In this document: in pieces, positions 46,301 through 57,446 of the stretch
Position numbering within the stretch: the first letter of the stretch is position 1
How the letters are laid out: every line of letters starts with the position of its first letter
Assembly (NCBI GenBank): GCA_016858145.1
Contig: JAEHOE010000004.1
Location: 434,001-498,000 of the forward strand
Direction of reading: 5' to 3'
DNA from: Edaphochlamys debaryana
Taxonomy: Eukaryota; Chlorophyta; Chlorophyceae; Chlamydomonadales
DNA length: 64,000 nt
Position numbers and translations under genes: made by a program
The notes under the pieces: generated by a model
What the model was told of the DNA's origin: nothing
The model's input: only the letters and a program-made list of their open reading frames with translations
The model's database searches: none

Positions 46301-49300
46301 CAGCCTTTGCGAGCAGCAAAGTCGAGGCCTTGGTCGCTGCCGGCGCGCTGCCGCTGCCGCAGCCCCCGCCGCCGACCCACATCGGTCCTGAGGGCCGGAT
46401 GGAAGACGTGGGGCCAAGCGGCGCGGGCACGGCGGTACCGGGCACGGGAATAGCGGGCATCGGCGGGGGGGCACTCGGCGGGAGCGGTCTGCCGGAATGC
46501 GGCCCCGGGGCGGCGGCAGGCGCGGTACCGGAACCGGCTGACGACGCCGGGCAGGGGAGCGGGCAGGGGGAGGACGGAGACGCAGCGGGGGTGGCGGCGG
46601 CGCGGTCGGCGGCGCTCTATGCTGCGGCGCAGGCGGCACGTGCGGCGGCCACCCCGGAGCAGCTCTATATGGATGGGCCCTGGTGGGCCTATTTGGGCCC
46701 TTTCCTCTGGCTATGGTGGGTGCGTGTGGAAGCCTCGCCAGCTACCGCCGCGAAATCTGCTTCTCGTGGCAGCTTGGGTGTTTCGCCGGCCCTCTGCTGA
46801 ATGCTTGCCGGTTCCCGCCTTCTCCTTCGCCCACAGGCTGCCGTTCCAATTCCTCATCGTGGCCAACATTCTGCTCCTGGATAAGAATGTGGACGAGCTG
46901 CCAGTGATGCCCAGGTCGTCTCGCATCTACAAGACCTGCGCGGTGGTGTTCCTAGAGTGCAAGTGAGCGGAGACCTTGTAACCGGCGACGAGCAAGAGGC
47001 CTTGCGGCCTGCCGGGGGTACCCCTCAGGACTTGCATGTTGACAGGGACCGCGGGCGGTCGCGCCCGTTGCCCGCGCGCAGCGCGGTGACCTTGCCCCGC
47101 TGCCTGAGCCGTACGTATCTTTCGCATTCCAACCCCTCACCCGCGCCTCAGACTCGAGTCCAAGACTTCCGCGTTTCTAAACTACATCATGACCATTGCT
47201 GAAATCGCATATGCGTTCGTCTATTTCTACAATTGCTTTCGAGCCTTCCGCTTCTTGCAGTCCAGGTGTGTTGGTCCAGAGGGCAGGGGTTTTAGGTTGA
47301 CTGATGCAGGGGACGCGGCGTGCGCCCCACCGGGTCTTGTCACGGAGACCTGTGGGCATGGCATGTGCGACAACTGCAATCAAGGACCACCGCCCGGAAA
47401 ACCTGGACCATGGCAGTCGCTAAGCCGCTAATAATGTGCGCGCCGCAGGCCGTACGTCGAGGTACGGCAGCTCCATATCATTCTCAGCATCGAGATGCGG
47501 TTCCGGGCGATCACGCTCGTGTACATAGTGGTGAACGACGCCATCAAGGTACGGCAACAGCTGGACTCTGATCTGGATCTGGCCAGATCCACATGCAAGC
47601 TCTGCGATTCGGGTGCTCCCGTTTCTTGAGGTTGCTTCTCTAGGCGGCCGCACCCGCAGCAATGCTCCCCCCATGTGTCGATGCGGTCCGTATCCTCCCT
47701 GACAGGTATTCTACGTCCCGAAAGCTTTCATCCAGGGGCTTGGCTCCGTGCGCTGTCGCTACAGCCTGGACACCATCCTGGGCATTTGGAGCACGGAGGT
47801 GCGTGGGGCAAGCGCCCGGGGTCGAGGGAGCGCGCTGCGCCAAGCTACCGGTCTGCGTGCGCGGCGAAGACGTGATGAAGCCACAGCCCTCACACGCCGT
47901 CACCCCGTTCCACAGCCCTCACCTGCCTTCTCGTCACTAGATCATAACGAAGGCCCCAGCGCCCATCACACGTTGACACGTTGCACACCACCCCCACGCC
48001 CCACAGGTCATCGTGCTGGTCCTCGTCTGCGTGCTGGCGTGGCTCTTCATCCCCCGCCGTGTGGCTCCAGGCATGCCCATCCTGCAAGCCACCCTGCAGG
48101 TGCGTGCGTGTCTCGTGCGGCGTGCTGCTGCGGCGTTGCCTCTTGATTGCTCGCCTCAAGGTGCAGACAGAGCGAGGCACTGTGCCAAGAGCTCACGACC
48201 GGAAGCATTGCTTTCAAGACCCATGCGCCCATGCCGTTGGCTGCCCTTCCTTCCCCCGTTCCTGGGCCGCGCTCAACCCAACGACCCACCTTTTCACTTC
48301 GCAGCGCTTCTCCTGGACCGAGCCCGATAAGGCCCGCCAGCTGCGCCACCGCCTGGCAGCCGTACCACAGCACGTGCAGCGATGTGCCGAGCTGGCACGT
48401 GAGCCGCTGTTCTGCTTTGAAACGGCCGTCAAACTGACGTACTGGTGAGTACGGCGTACGAACGGGCCGTACATGATGCCACAGTGTAGTACATCCGAAA
48501 ACCTGGCGTACGGGGGCGCTGCGCACCGGTACCTTTGGGTCCGTCCGTCAGCAGGCGCGGGGCTGGGACTGCGTGTGTGTCTCCCCGCACATGTCGTACA
48601 CGTCTTGCCGGACGTCGTTCGTCGTTTCTGCAGGTGCGAGCAGAGTTACTACTACGAAGAGGAGGGGCTGGAGATGCGCGTGCCGCTGCCCGTGCTGATG
48701 AACCTGTACGACCTAAAGGAGATCACGGTACGACAGGGCTGCGTCGTATCTTGTTCTTTCCCGAGCAGGCTGCAGTGTCAGCCTCCCTGCTTGAGCCCAT
48801 GCGCTTGCGGCGCTGCCCCTTTCGCTCGCCCCCGACGGCCCGCGCACCCCACCTCACACCCGTGTAGGTGATTCGGGAGGAGGAGAGCGACGCTAAGGCC
48901 ATGGTCGCATGGAGCAGTGAGCGGGTGAGAGCAAGGCGGCTTGCCCGGTGGGACGGGCGGTTTGACCTAGAAAGGTTGTGTGGGCCTGACCCCCCTTGCT
49001 CTGTTATCTCTTACGCGTCTCACTCTCTCCGTCCGCACTGCCTCAACTGCTTCCGAGGCACTCTCCCCTCGGTGGACTCCCCTCTGCTCGCTGACCTCCC
49101 CTGCGGCCCCCCATCCGCCCGCCCGCCCGCAGTGCCTCATCTGCTTCCGGGGCACTGCGTCGCTCAAGGCAGTCTGTGTCGATCTCAAGGCGGTCATGGT
49201 GGGGCGGGATTGGCAGAGGATTGGAGCTGGGGATGAGGGAAAGGATATGGATATGTGCTAGAGATGCTGTGGGCAGAAAGGTCGCGGCGTAGGGGAGGAA

Positions 49301-52300
49301 CGGGGTGAGTGTCGCGCGAGGAGGACGGCTAGGCAGGGCAGGTAGCCGAGCGAGCGAGCGCGTCAAAGCGAACTGAAGCCCCCGGGCCTGCTCCCAACCG
49401 CAGGCGCCGTACTACAACCGCAGCGCGTGGTCGCACGTGTCCAGGCGGGCGCCCCTAGCTCGGGTGCACAGGTGGGGCAAGTGGGCTTGCCCCATGACGC
49501 GCCTCACATCTTAATGGTCCGGCGGTCGTGCAGCTCTGAGCAGACTTGCCTTTCGCTTCCTGCCACCCCCGCAGCGGCTTCCAGTGGTCATGGCTGCACA
49601 TGGTGGGACTGTGTGATGAACGTAGTTCTTTGGGGGGGACCAAGAACCCGCTAAGCTTCGTATCCAGGGTGCAACCTGTTGTGCGGGGTAATCCTGGCGC
49701 GCTGATCAGTAGGCGCTAAGAACCAGGTGACAACTGTCAACCGCCAACCCCCAGGACTTCAACCGCCGCGTCCTGGACTGGGTGGTCAACTACCACCGGG
49801 AGCACCCACGTGCACAGATCATGATCTCAGGTGCGCCCCTCTCGCCCTGTCGCAGGCTCATTGCACCGCAAGCACTAGCTCTACCTACCCGTCCTGCCCC
49901 TGGGCTCCAAGTCAGACAATCATGCGCTCATGCCCTGCCTCTGCCCCCAGGCCACTCGCTGGGCGGCGCCCACGCAATCCTGTGCACCCTGGACGTCATG
50001 GCGGAGCTGGGGGCCAGCGTGGAGCGAGATCAGGTGCGAGCCTTGCAGGCGCTTTTTCCCTCCGGCATTTCATTTAATGCTAGGGCCTTGCCCCCTGGTC
50101 CCTGGCCCTGGCTGCAGCACGCCAAGCCCCGTGGGGTTGCGCCCAGTGCCTGAGGCCTGTCGGGCGCATGAAGGACCGCACCCAAGCCCCGTGTGATTGC
50201 ACCTGCACACCCGCACCTCATGTGCCCTCGTCACCCAATGTGCCCGCGTCACCGTCAGCCGCCCGCACCCAGTGCCTGAGGAGGGGACCGCGTGTTGCAC
50301 ACTGCCGTACCTCAGGCCCGAAGAACCGCGTGAAGGACCGCCATCTGTGCCTGAGAAAGGCCCGCGTGTTGCCCCACGCCCCAGGTCTCCTGCTACACGT
50401 TCGGGGTGCCCCGGGTGGGCAACCACGCCTTCGCCCACGTGTACAACCGGGCCGTGCACGAGACATGGAACGTGGTGCGGGCAGGGGGTCGAAGGTCGGG
50501 ATAGTGTAGTACCACCCGCAGGGGGTGGACAGGGGCAGGGCCGTCCGCGCTTGCATCGTGCAAGACCGATACCAGTCGATACCAGTCTGGGCAAGCTCGC
50601 GGCCACGCCACCCTCCGGCCCCTCCGCTTTCCCAGATCAACAGCAATGACATCATCCCTCTCACTCCCAAGTAAGTTGCCCAAAGCGGTTGCACAATCAG
50701 GGCGACCCAAGCAAGCCGCGGTTGCGGGGGCCTGTTGAGAAGCGTTGCCTCGAGACCCGGGCCTCCCCATCGGCCCCCTAATGCTCAGCAGCCACTGTGT
50801 GTGTTCCAAGCTGACCTCCCACATCCGTGCTCGGCGCCAGGACCTGACCCCCCGCGCCCCTTCCTCCCCTCCCAGGGTGTTCCTGTGGTATTACTACAAG
50901 CACCCGGGTCTCAAGGTGGGCGGCGTGTGGGGTGCGGTCGTTTGGGAATGACTCACCGCGCACTCACCACGCACGCATGCCAGGGATAGGGCGTGGGGTC
51001 AAGGCGGCGGGAGAAGGGTAGTAACGGACCGGAGCCCTCTGCTCTGCAATGGAGCAGACATAGCAGGACGGCGGCAGGATCGCCGCTCCTTAGGCTAGGG
51101 AGGCTCCACGGCGTGTGGGCTGCCCTGTGCTTGCCACAACGCTGCGATCGCGCCTCTCTACCTCAATCCCGGCGGAGAGGGCGACGTGGGCAATGCGGTG
51201 CCTGACCCGCGCCTCGCCTCGCCCTGCCTCCCTACCTGCCCCCCCTGCCCTCGTCTTGCGTGACTCGAGTTGGCTGGGGCGTGTCCTTCATACTGCCCGT
51301 ACTGCAGGTAATCGTACGGCAGCGTGGTGACCTCATCGTACGGCCCACGTTCACCGAAAACGCCGTGGCCAGGTGCGCCGTACTGCTCGCGTGACTCATG
51401 GGACACGTCTGCGCGGGATGGCCCTGCCGTACGAAGCCGCACCGGGCGGAGTCGCCAGAGCGGCACCCGGCCCTAACCGACGCGTCTCAAAACACACACG
51501 CTCTCCCCCTCCCTCCCTTCCCCGCCCGCCCCCAGGCTGCCCGGCTCCCGCTCCGTGCTTCACCACCTGCTCGGCTCCTACGTGCACTCCCTCGTGACGG
51601 TGCTGCGAAAGCAGACGCGCGGCAAGCACATCGACGGAGGCATACGGGCGCTGCTGCACATGGCCAAGTGAGCTCTTGATTGGGAAGACACCTCGCAGAT
51701 TTGGTAGAAGTGGGGCGGGGACGGTGTGCTTACCTCGCCAGGCGTCGACCTGCCAGAAGCATAAGCTTGCAGTTGGGGCATAGGGGTTGCACAGGGGACG
51801 GCTCGCGTACCGAGGACAAGCGGCTTGCGGCGGGGCACGCAGCACGGGCAGGTGGCGGGCTTGCGGCGCGGGTACCGCGTCGCTCGGGTGGGCGTCCTCT
51901 TAGCACGCCCTTCCTTTTGTCCGTACGCAGGTACGACCTGGAGGAGGTGCATGCCGTACTGGACCAGGTGCTCGAGGAGGTCCACCTGGTGGCGGCGGCG
52001 GCGGCGGACGCCGTGGCGGAGATGGAGGCGGAGGCGGCGGCAGACGCCGCCAAGTCCTCCCTGGGCCTGCCGTGGCCCTCCCGCGCCCGCTTCGACTCCC
52101 ACGGCCAAGCCGACCCCCACCCGGAGGCCGCCCCTGGCGCTGACGAGGCAGGGGCAGGCGACGGCGGCGGCGGCGCCAACGGGGGTCTCGCCCAGGCGGG
52201 GGACTGTGGCGGCGGTGTCGTACAGGTCACGGGCCGGGGCATCGTCAAGGTGGCTTCAAAGGAGGGCCAGGTGGCCACGTGTACGGCAACGGTGGCGCTG

Positions 52301-53856
52301 GCGGCGGCCAAGTCGGCGGCGCTGGCGGCGGGGCGCGGCGGCGAGGTGGTCTTCCAGGCGCTCGTCAAGCACGGCTCCATACGCATGCTGGTGGAGGAGG
52401 TGAGTCAGCTAAACCGCGGGGTTTTGGTCTACATGGGCTGGCGGCGGGCGGGGGATCCCTTCTGGGCTGGCGTGGTGCCCAAGACATCAGACACACAAGT
52501 CGTACTGGCATGGGCCTAGCAAGTACGGGAAGCAGGGGCTGGGCCCTGACGTTGCCGGCACACCGCCCACCGCAGGAGCACCTGCTGGCGTTACGCCGGC
52601 GGCGGCGGCAGCACGAGGAGATGGACCTGGCGCATCAGATGGCGGAGCAGGCCTCGGCGGAGGCTGCAGCGGCGGCGGCGGCGGAGCAGGCTGGCGGCGC
52701 GGCGGAGGCGCCCTCGGGGGCCAAGGCCTGGCTAAGCGTCTGGCTGGCGAGGGCCGACGTCTTTCGGCGGAGCACCGGGGAACGAGCCTCACGGGGTTTC
52801 AACACGTTCCTGGAGCTGCTTGGGTTCGAGACGGGCATGGATGACTACGATGAGGAGGACGACCTTTTGCTTTTCAGAGAGCTCGCTCGCCGGGCGGCCT
52901 CGCAAACGGGCCCCACGGGGCACGCGCGTCGCGCGAACGGGCGCAGCGCGCTGGCGCTGCAGTCCGCCGTGTGGCCCGGCTGGGCCCCGGGCGGCATGCC
53001 CGTACGGTCCAGCTGGGCCCGGCTGGGCCCCGTCTTTGAGCAGCAGCTTGCCGCTGGCGCTGGCGCTGCCGGCCGCGCAGCGGCCGGCGCTGGGCCTCGC
53101 ATTCCCTACCGAACCGTCGGCAGTGCCGTGTTCCCGGGGAGCGCCCCCCAGAGGCCGCGGCTGGGCGCCCCAAGCGGCACGGTGCGGTCGACCCTGCGGC
53201 GGCAGGTGACGGAGGGCGAACTGCTGGCGTACGAGGCCTCCCTGGCGAGGCAGAGCGCGGCGCGACAGACCTTCCAGCGCTACCAGCAAGAGCAGGCACG
53301 GCGCGGCACCGCAGGCGCCGGCGGGAGGGCAAGCGACGGCGGAGGCGGAGGCAGCACTGGTGCGGGAGGGAGGGGCTCAGGCGCGGCGGGAGGCAGCGCG
53401 CCGCCGCCGGCTGCCAGGAGCCGGTCCCTGGCGCCGTCGGCGGCGGCAGGGGCGCACGGCCCTGCGTGGCTCCGGAGCCGCTCCCAGGCGGCCCCCTCGA
53501 GCCGCCAGGCCACGACTAGCCCCGAGGCCCGGCGCCCTAATCCCAAAGCCTCGCCCTCGCAAGCCCACGGCACGGACGTTCGGGCGGTCAGCGGTCAGAC
53601 CGCTGGGCACTCGGCGGGGGCAGAGCCTGCCTCGGAGCCCAAGCCAGGGGCGACAGTGGAGCTGGCGGGAGCGGACGGGGAAGAGAGGCGCTTGGCAGCA
53701 GGGCGGAATGGGGGCCCAGGACCGGGCTTGGGACCGGGCCCGCCGCATGAGGTGGTGCCGGGAGCACCGGGAGGGGGTGCTGTCCCTGAGAGTGTGGGCA
53801 CAGATGCGCAGGTGGGTTCGGGGCTTAGCACAAGAGCTGAGGTGCAGGTGGGCTAG
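43302..53856 (+). CDS. Multi-pass membrane class-3 lipase (diacylglycerol-lipase-like)
   Basis: Twenty-seven exons with matching phases give 1,697 residues. Starts-ends: 43302-43769, 43926-43994, 44494-44556, 44791-44854, 45019-45175, 45529-45588, 45753-46715, 46837-46962, 47152-47265, 47449-47548, 47706-47798, 48007-48099, 48305-48444, 48634-48727, 48868-48924, 49133-49198, 49404-49471, 49575-49602, 49755-49830, 49951-50033, 50385-50474, 50636-50670, 50876-50915, 51308-51372, 51536-51667, 51931-52399, 52576-53856. The N-terminal half has about eight hydrophobic helices (e.g. YFMLLVLVVGAAITAYI, VIVLVLVCVLAWLFIP) with a Pro-rich loop. The lipase domain has CFRGTAS, VHSGF, GHSLGGA (Ser at about 969), YTFGVPRVGN, INSNDIIPL with the Asp, and SVLHHLLGSYVHSL with the His. 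The tail is long, Ala-rich and low-complexity. It probably hydrolyses acyl-glycerols at a membrane. The microexon at 49575-49602 (28 nt) is needed for the VHSGF motif. Confidence 0.85.
44160..44216 (+). repeat. GCAGGCTGCGG-type short tandem repeat in an intron
   Basis: About five imperfect copies of an 8-11 nt unit in the intron after the first transmembrane exon of the lipase gene. Confidence 0.7.
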
Positions 53857-54432
53857 GATCGGTTGGATTAGGACCGGTGTCGGTGATAGGGGCAAGCGGT
53901 GTCGACGCCCAACAGGTCTGATGGCTATCCTCGGCCTTCCAAGCCATCCTGGTGGTGCGGGAAGCTCTTGGTCTGGAACCATGCGTTTGGGGGTGGGGGC
54001 GCTGGGCGTGGCCCCAGGGGCCTCGAACCTCAGGCGTGTGAACCTCGACCCAAGATAACCGCAGATATGTAGAGCTCTCGGTTGGGTAGTTGCCAGCCTC
54101 CAACCCCCGGCTCCCTGCCGGCTCAGCTCAGTGGTTCCCCCCGCAGCCCTAAAAGCCTAAATGCATGATCGCTTGCCACCGCTACAACAGAGTACTCCTC
54201 TCATCACACCTGTCTCTTAAAACACATGATCCAGCACCTCGTGGACTCGTGGCACAGCAGCCTCACAGGGGACTCGCTGTTTGCTGTCGGCGTTGCATTT
54301 TAAGACCTGCCAGCGGATGCCCCACCGCGCCCTGCCTTTCCCCGACACGTCCGCCCCCACCGACTCGGCTCAACACACAAACGTCCAGCAACACACCAAG
54401 CCATTATCTGGCACGACTTGACCACAACACGC
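53857..54432. other. Intergenic, no gene seen
   Basis: 3' region of the lipase gene and 5' region of the glycine-zipper gene. No TGTAA was found. Confidence 0.5.
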
Positions 54433-56543
54433 ATGCTGCGCTCTCTCCTGCCGCGCGCAACGCCGGCTCGGACGGGGTCTGGGCGCCTGGGGCGCCGCAC
54501 CGCCGCCGTCCGGCCCCTGGCTGCCGCCCCTCAAGGTGCGCTGGAGGAGAAGCAGGCAGCGGCAGCGGCCTGTGCCGCCGCAAGCGCGAGCGCGACATGT
54601 CGGACTTTGGCCGACCCGTGGGCGACCCCGTCCCGTCACCACCTCGGTGCACTCACGTCCGCGTGCCTTGCTCGACGCGTGCCATACTCCTGATAGCTAT
54701 ACTCAAGCTTCACATACGCCTTTAACTCTTTACTTGCAACAGGACGCGACTCTAGCGACTCGCCTGCGCCTGCGCCAAGCGCGAGCCTTTCGGACTGGTT
54801 TTGCCTCACGCACCTCGCGACGCCCGGCGCTGAAGCCTACGTCCTCGCGACCGCCGGCGGAGGTCCCGAGGCACCGCAGCAGGGCGTTTCCGGCCCCGCG
54901 GCCACGGGCGAGGAGGGCGCCATGGACCCGCAGAAGCGCGAGACGGTCGAGGTGAGCCAGCGAGCGAGCGCCATTGCGGTCGCGACAGTGGCTGCAGCTC
55001 AAACCGTAACTGGCGTGAGGTGGTGGGAATGCGAGGCGCGGACGTGGCCCGTGCAGCGGTGGCGTTGGCCCCGGCCCGTGCGTGCGTGCCCCGCCCCCCT
55101 CCCCCGTTGCCCGCGCCGTGCTGCAAACCCCCCGAATTGCCCAGTCGCCATCACCCGAAGCAGCCTTACAGCCGTGACATCCGCCAGCAGGCCAGCCATG
55201 GCGTCAGGCCTGGCTGGCGCCTCACCCGCATCCGCACCACAGCGACCCCCAAACTCCCCTCCCCCCACACTCCCTCGCCCCTCTCCCCCTCCCTCTGCCA
55301 ACCGCCCCCTGACCCCTAACCACTCCACCCCAGGTGGTTGAGGTGGACGTGATTGAGGGCGAGGACGGCGAGCCCGGCAACGCCACCATGGGAACCCTGG
55401 CCGGCACCGCCGCCGGCGCCGCCATCGCCGGCGGCCTGGCGGCGGCGGCGGCCGTCGGTGCGCCGCTGGCGGTGGCGGCGGCGGCGGTGGGCGGGCTGCT
55501 GGGGGCGGTGGCGGGCGGCGCCGTGGGCAAGGAGGTGCCGCGGGGGGTGGATGCTGACCAGGCGATGGAGTTCGACACACCCCAGGTGGTGGCTCAGGGC
55601 ATGGAGGCGGAGCGGCAGGTGGGGGGGTGGGCGCGTGGGGGCTGGCTTACCGTAATATGGGTAACTGACTTACATTTACACGAGAGGGGTGGCCGAGGTT
55701 TGGGGAAGGGGCTGACACGCATGCGGGAGGTGGTGGCACAGGGCATGAAGGCGGAGCGGCAGGCGGGTGGTTGAGGGGCCGGGCGAAGGGGGGAAGGGCG
55801 TGCGGTTAGGGTTACAACTGGTACATTGAAACGTCGGGATTCGTGGTGGGGCTGTGCAATACCGGTAGGGCCTGTCACGCGTCAGTTCAGTTGGTGGCGC
55901 AGGCAGGGCATGAAGGCGGAGAGGCGATGGATGGGCGCCGAGGGGGCTGAGGAGGCTCAGGGGGGTGAGGGGGCACGTGTTGTTGGGGCCCGGGGCGGGG
56001 CCATGGGGCTAGGGTTTGGCGGGGGCTATGAAGTGGCGGAAGGGGTGGAGGCCAGGTGACAGGTGGGCTCGCGGGGGCCGAGAAATGAGAGCATGTGGGG
56101 CTTGGAGACTTCGGTGTTTGCCGAGATTTTGGATGGGCATGACACTTGCGGTGGTGGAGTGGGAAGGAAGGCCTCGAGGCAGGTGGGCATATGCTTGCCT
56201 AGATGGGAGGCACGCCTTGCAATCGGGGGCACCGGTAGCCAAATGCTGCGCCGCTGAGCTATGCGTGGGTAGCGAGGTAGCTCTGGAGCCGCTCCCCGCC
56301 TCTTGGGGCCGAGCCCTTGGAGCACAGTCCGCTCTGCCCCCTCTGACAACGCTTGCTGCCCCCTGCGCGCCCCTCCGCCGGCAGGCCTCCCTGGACGAAG
56401 CGCTCTCGGGAGACGCCGCCGCCAGCCCCACTGCGGCCGAGGGCGGCCGGGAGCAGTTCCTGGGGCGACCGCACCTGGGGGAGCACGAGATCGGGGAGGT
56501 GCGAGGTGGCGGGGGCAGCGGCGGAGGTGGAGGTGGCCGCTAG
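54433..56543 (+). CDS. Glycine-zipper protein with transit-peptide-like N-terminus, function unknown
   Basis: Four exons, 54433-54535, 54743-54951, 55334-55618 and 56385-56543, phases matching, 251 residues. The N-terminus (MLRSLLPRATPARTGSGR) is rich in Arg, Ser and Ala without acidic residues, typical of plastid or mitochondrial targeting. The third exon encodes a long small-residue hydrophobic stretch (GTLAGTAAGAAIAGGL, then VGGLLGAVAGGAVGK) with GxxxG-type spacing, as in glycine-zipper membrane segments. The last exon ends in a Gly-rich tail. I do not recognise the family. The chosen exon 1 donor is the only one that keeps the long frame of exon 2 open. An in-frame ATG lies late in exon 2 (GAMDPQKRE) and could start a shorter cytosolic form. 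Confidence 0.65.
55586..55926 (+). repeat. Three copies of an exon end spread into the following intron
   Basis: The last 33 nt of exon 3 (55586-55618, coding VVAQGMEAERQ) recur at 55730-55762 and, with changes, at 55891-55926, all sharing GGGCATGNAGGCGGAG. Confidence 0.7.
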
Positions 56544-57446
56544 AAGGCGCAAGCAAGCCATCCGCCAGGAGGCTCGAGCCATCTCCTGTGGAATTTCCTG
56601 ACACGTATGGGCACTGGGGTAGAGTATGGAAGAGGGTCGAGCGGGTGTGCAGGAAAGCTGAGAACAACAGGGGGTCTTTGAGGCGCCAAAGTTGCTGTTG
56701 CGCTTGGAACGTTGGGTATTGTTTGGGTTGCCTTGGGGTTTTTGCACCCCGCGGAACCTAGGTTGCGTCGGCTATCTAGCAAGGTCAGACTAAGGAGGCC
56801 ACCACGGATGGCGGGGAGGGATGGTCGCCTGGTGGGCAGGCCTCTTCGCTTGCTTGGCTGACGGGCCGATTGAACGAATGGATGGCACCGAAGGGATGGA
56901 GATGACCAGGATACCGTACGAATGAAGGGCCATCGTTCGGGGCGTGTGTGTGATTTGATCTGACGCTGGGCGCTCTGGACAGGAAGCGCGGTTGAGGCGA
57001 AGGCGCGGCGCGGCCTCCGTCGGCAGAAACGCACCCCGTGCCGACGGCGCGGGCCGCGGGCAGGGCGCACCCGGGCGGGCGAGCAACATTTGGTACCCCT
57101 GGATCATCTTGTTACACCCTTACATTCATCGCCGGCTTGCGTCCAGCGTCGCTGGTGCGGGAGAAGGTCAAGGGAAGATGGCGATGCGTACTTCAGTGTT
57201 GCGCCGTTCCTCCTAGAACTCTTCAAGCTATAGACGATGTTTAGAAATGTGCTGCGTACACGTCCTAAGCGCCTGGCGCTGCGGCATGAACCACACTACG
57301 GCGAAACTCCGGAATGAGATGCAAACTTCCCCGGCCCCAGCTTAATCGGCTTGCCATACGCGTCGAAGGAGAACTTGACATCAATCATTAGCGTTTCAGC
57401 ATGAGCTGTCTAACGCAAAGAAAGTAGCCACCCTCGACTCGCAAGA
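56544..57446. other. Intergenic, no gene seen
   Basis: Lies between the glycine-zipper gene and the secreted saposin-like gene. No gene, poly(A) motif or repeat was recognised; GC falls towards 57180-57440. Confidence 0.5.

Noticed and set aside
56225..56280. tRNA-like box on the minus strand (TAGCTCAGCGG at 56261-56251, CACGC/GCGTG pairing)
   Set aside because: Too short for a tRNA cloverleaf and without a good T arm or anticodon stem. At most a tRNA-derived relic, inside an intron.
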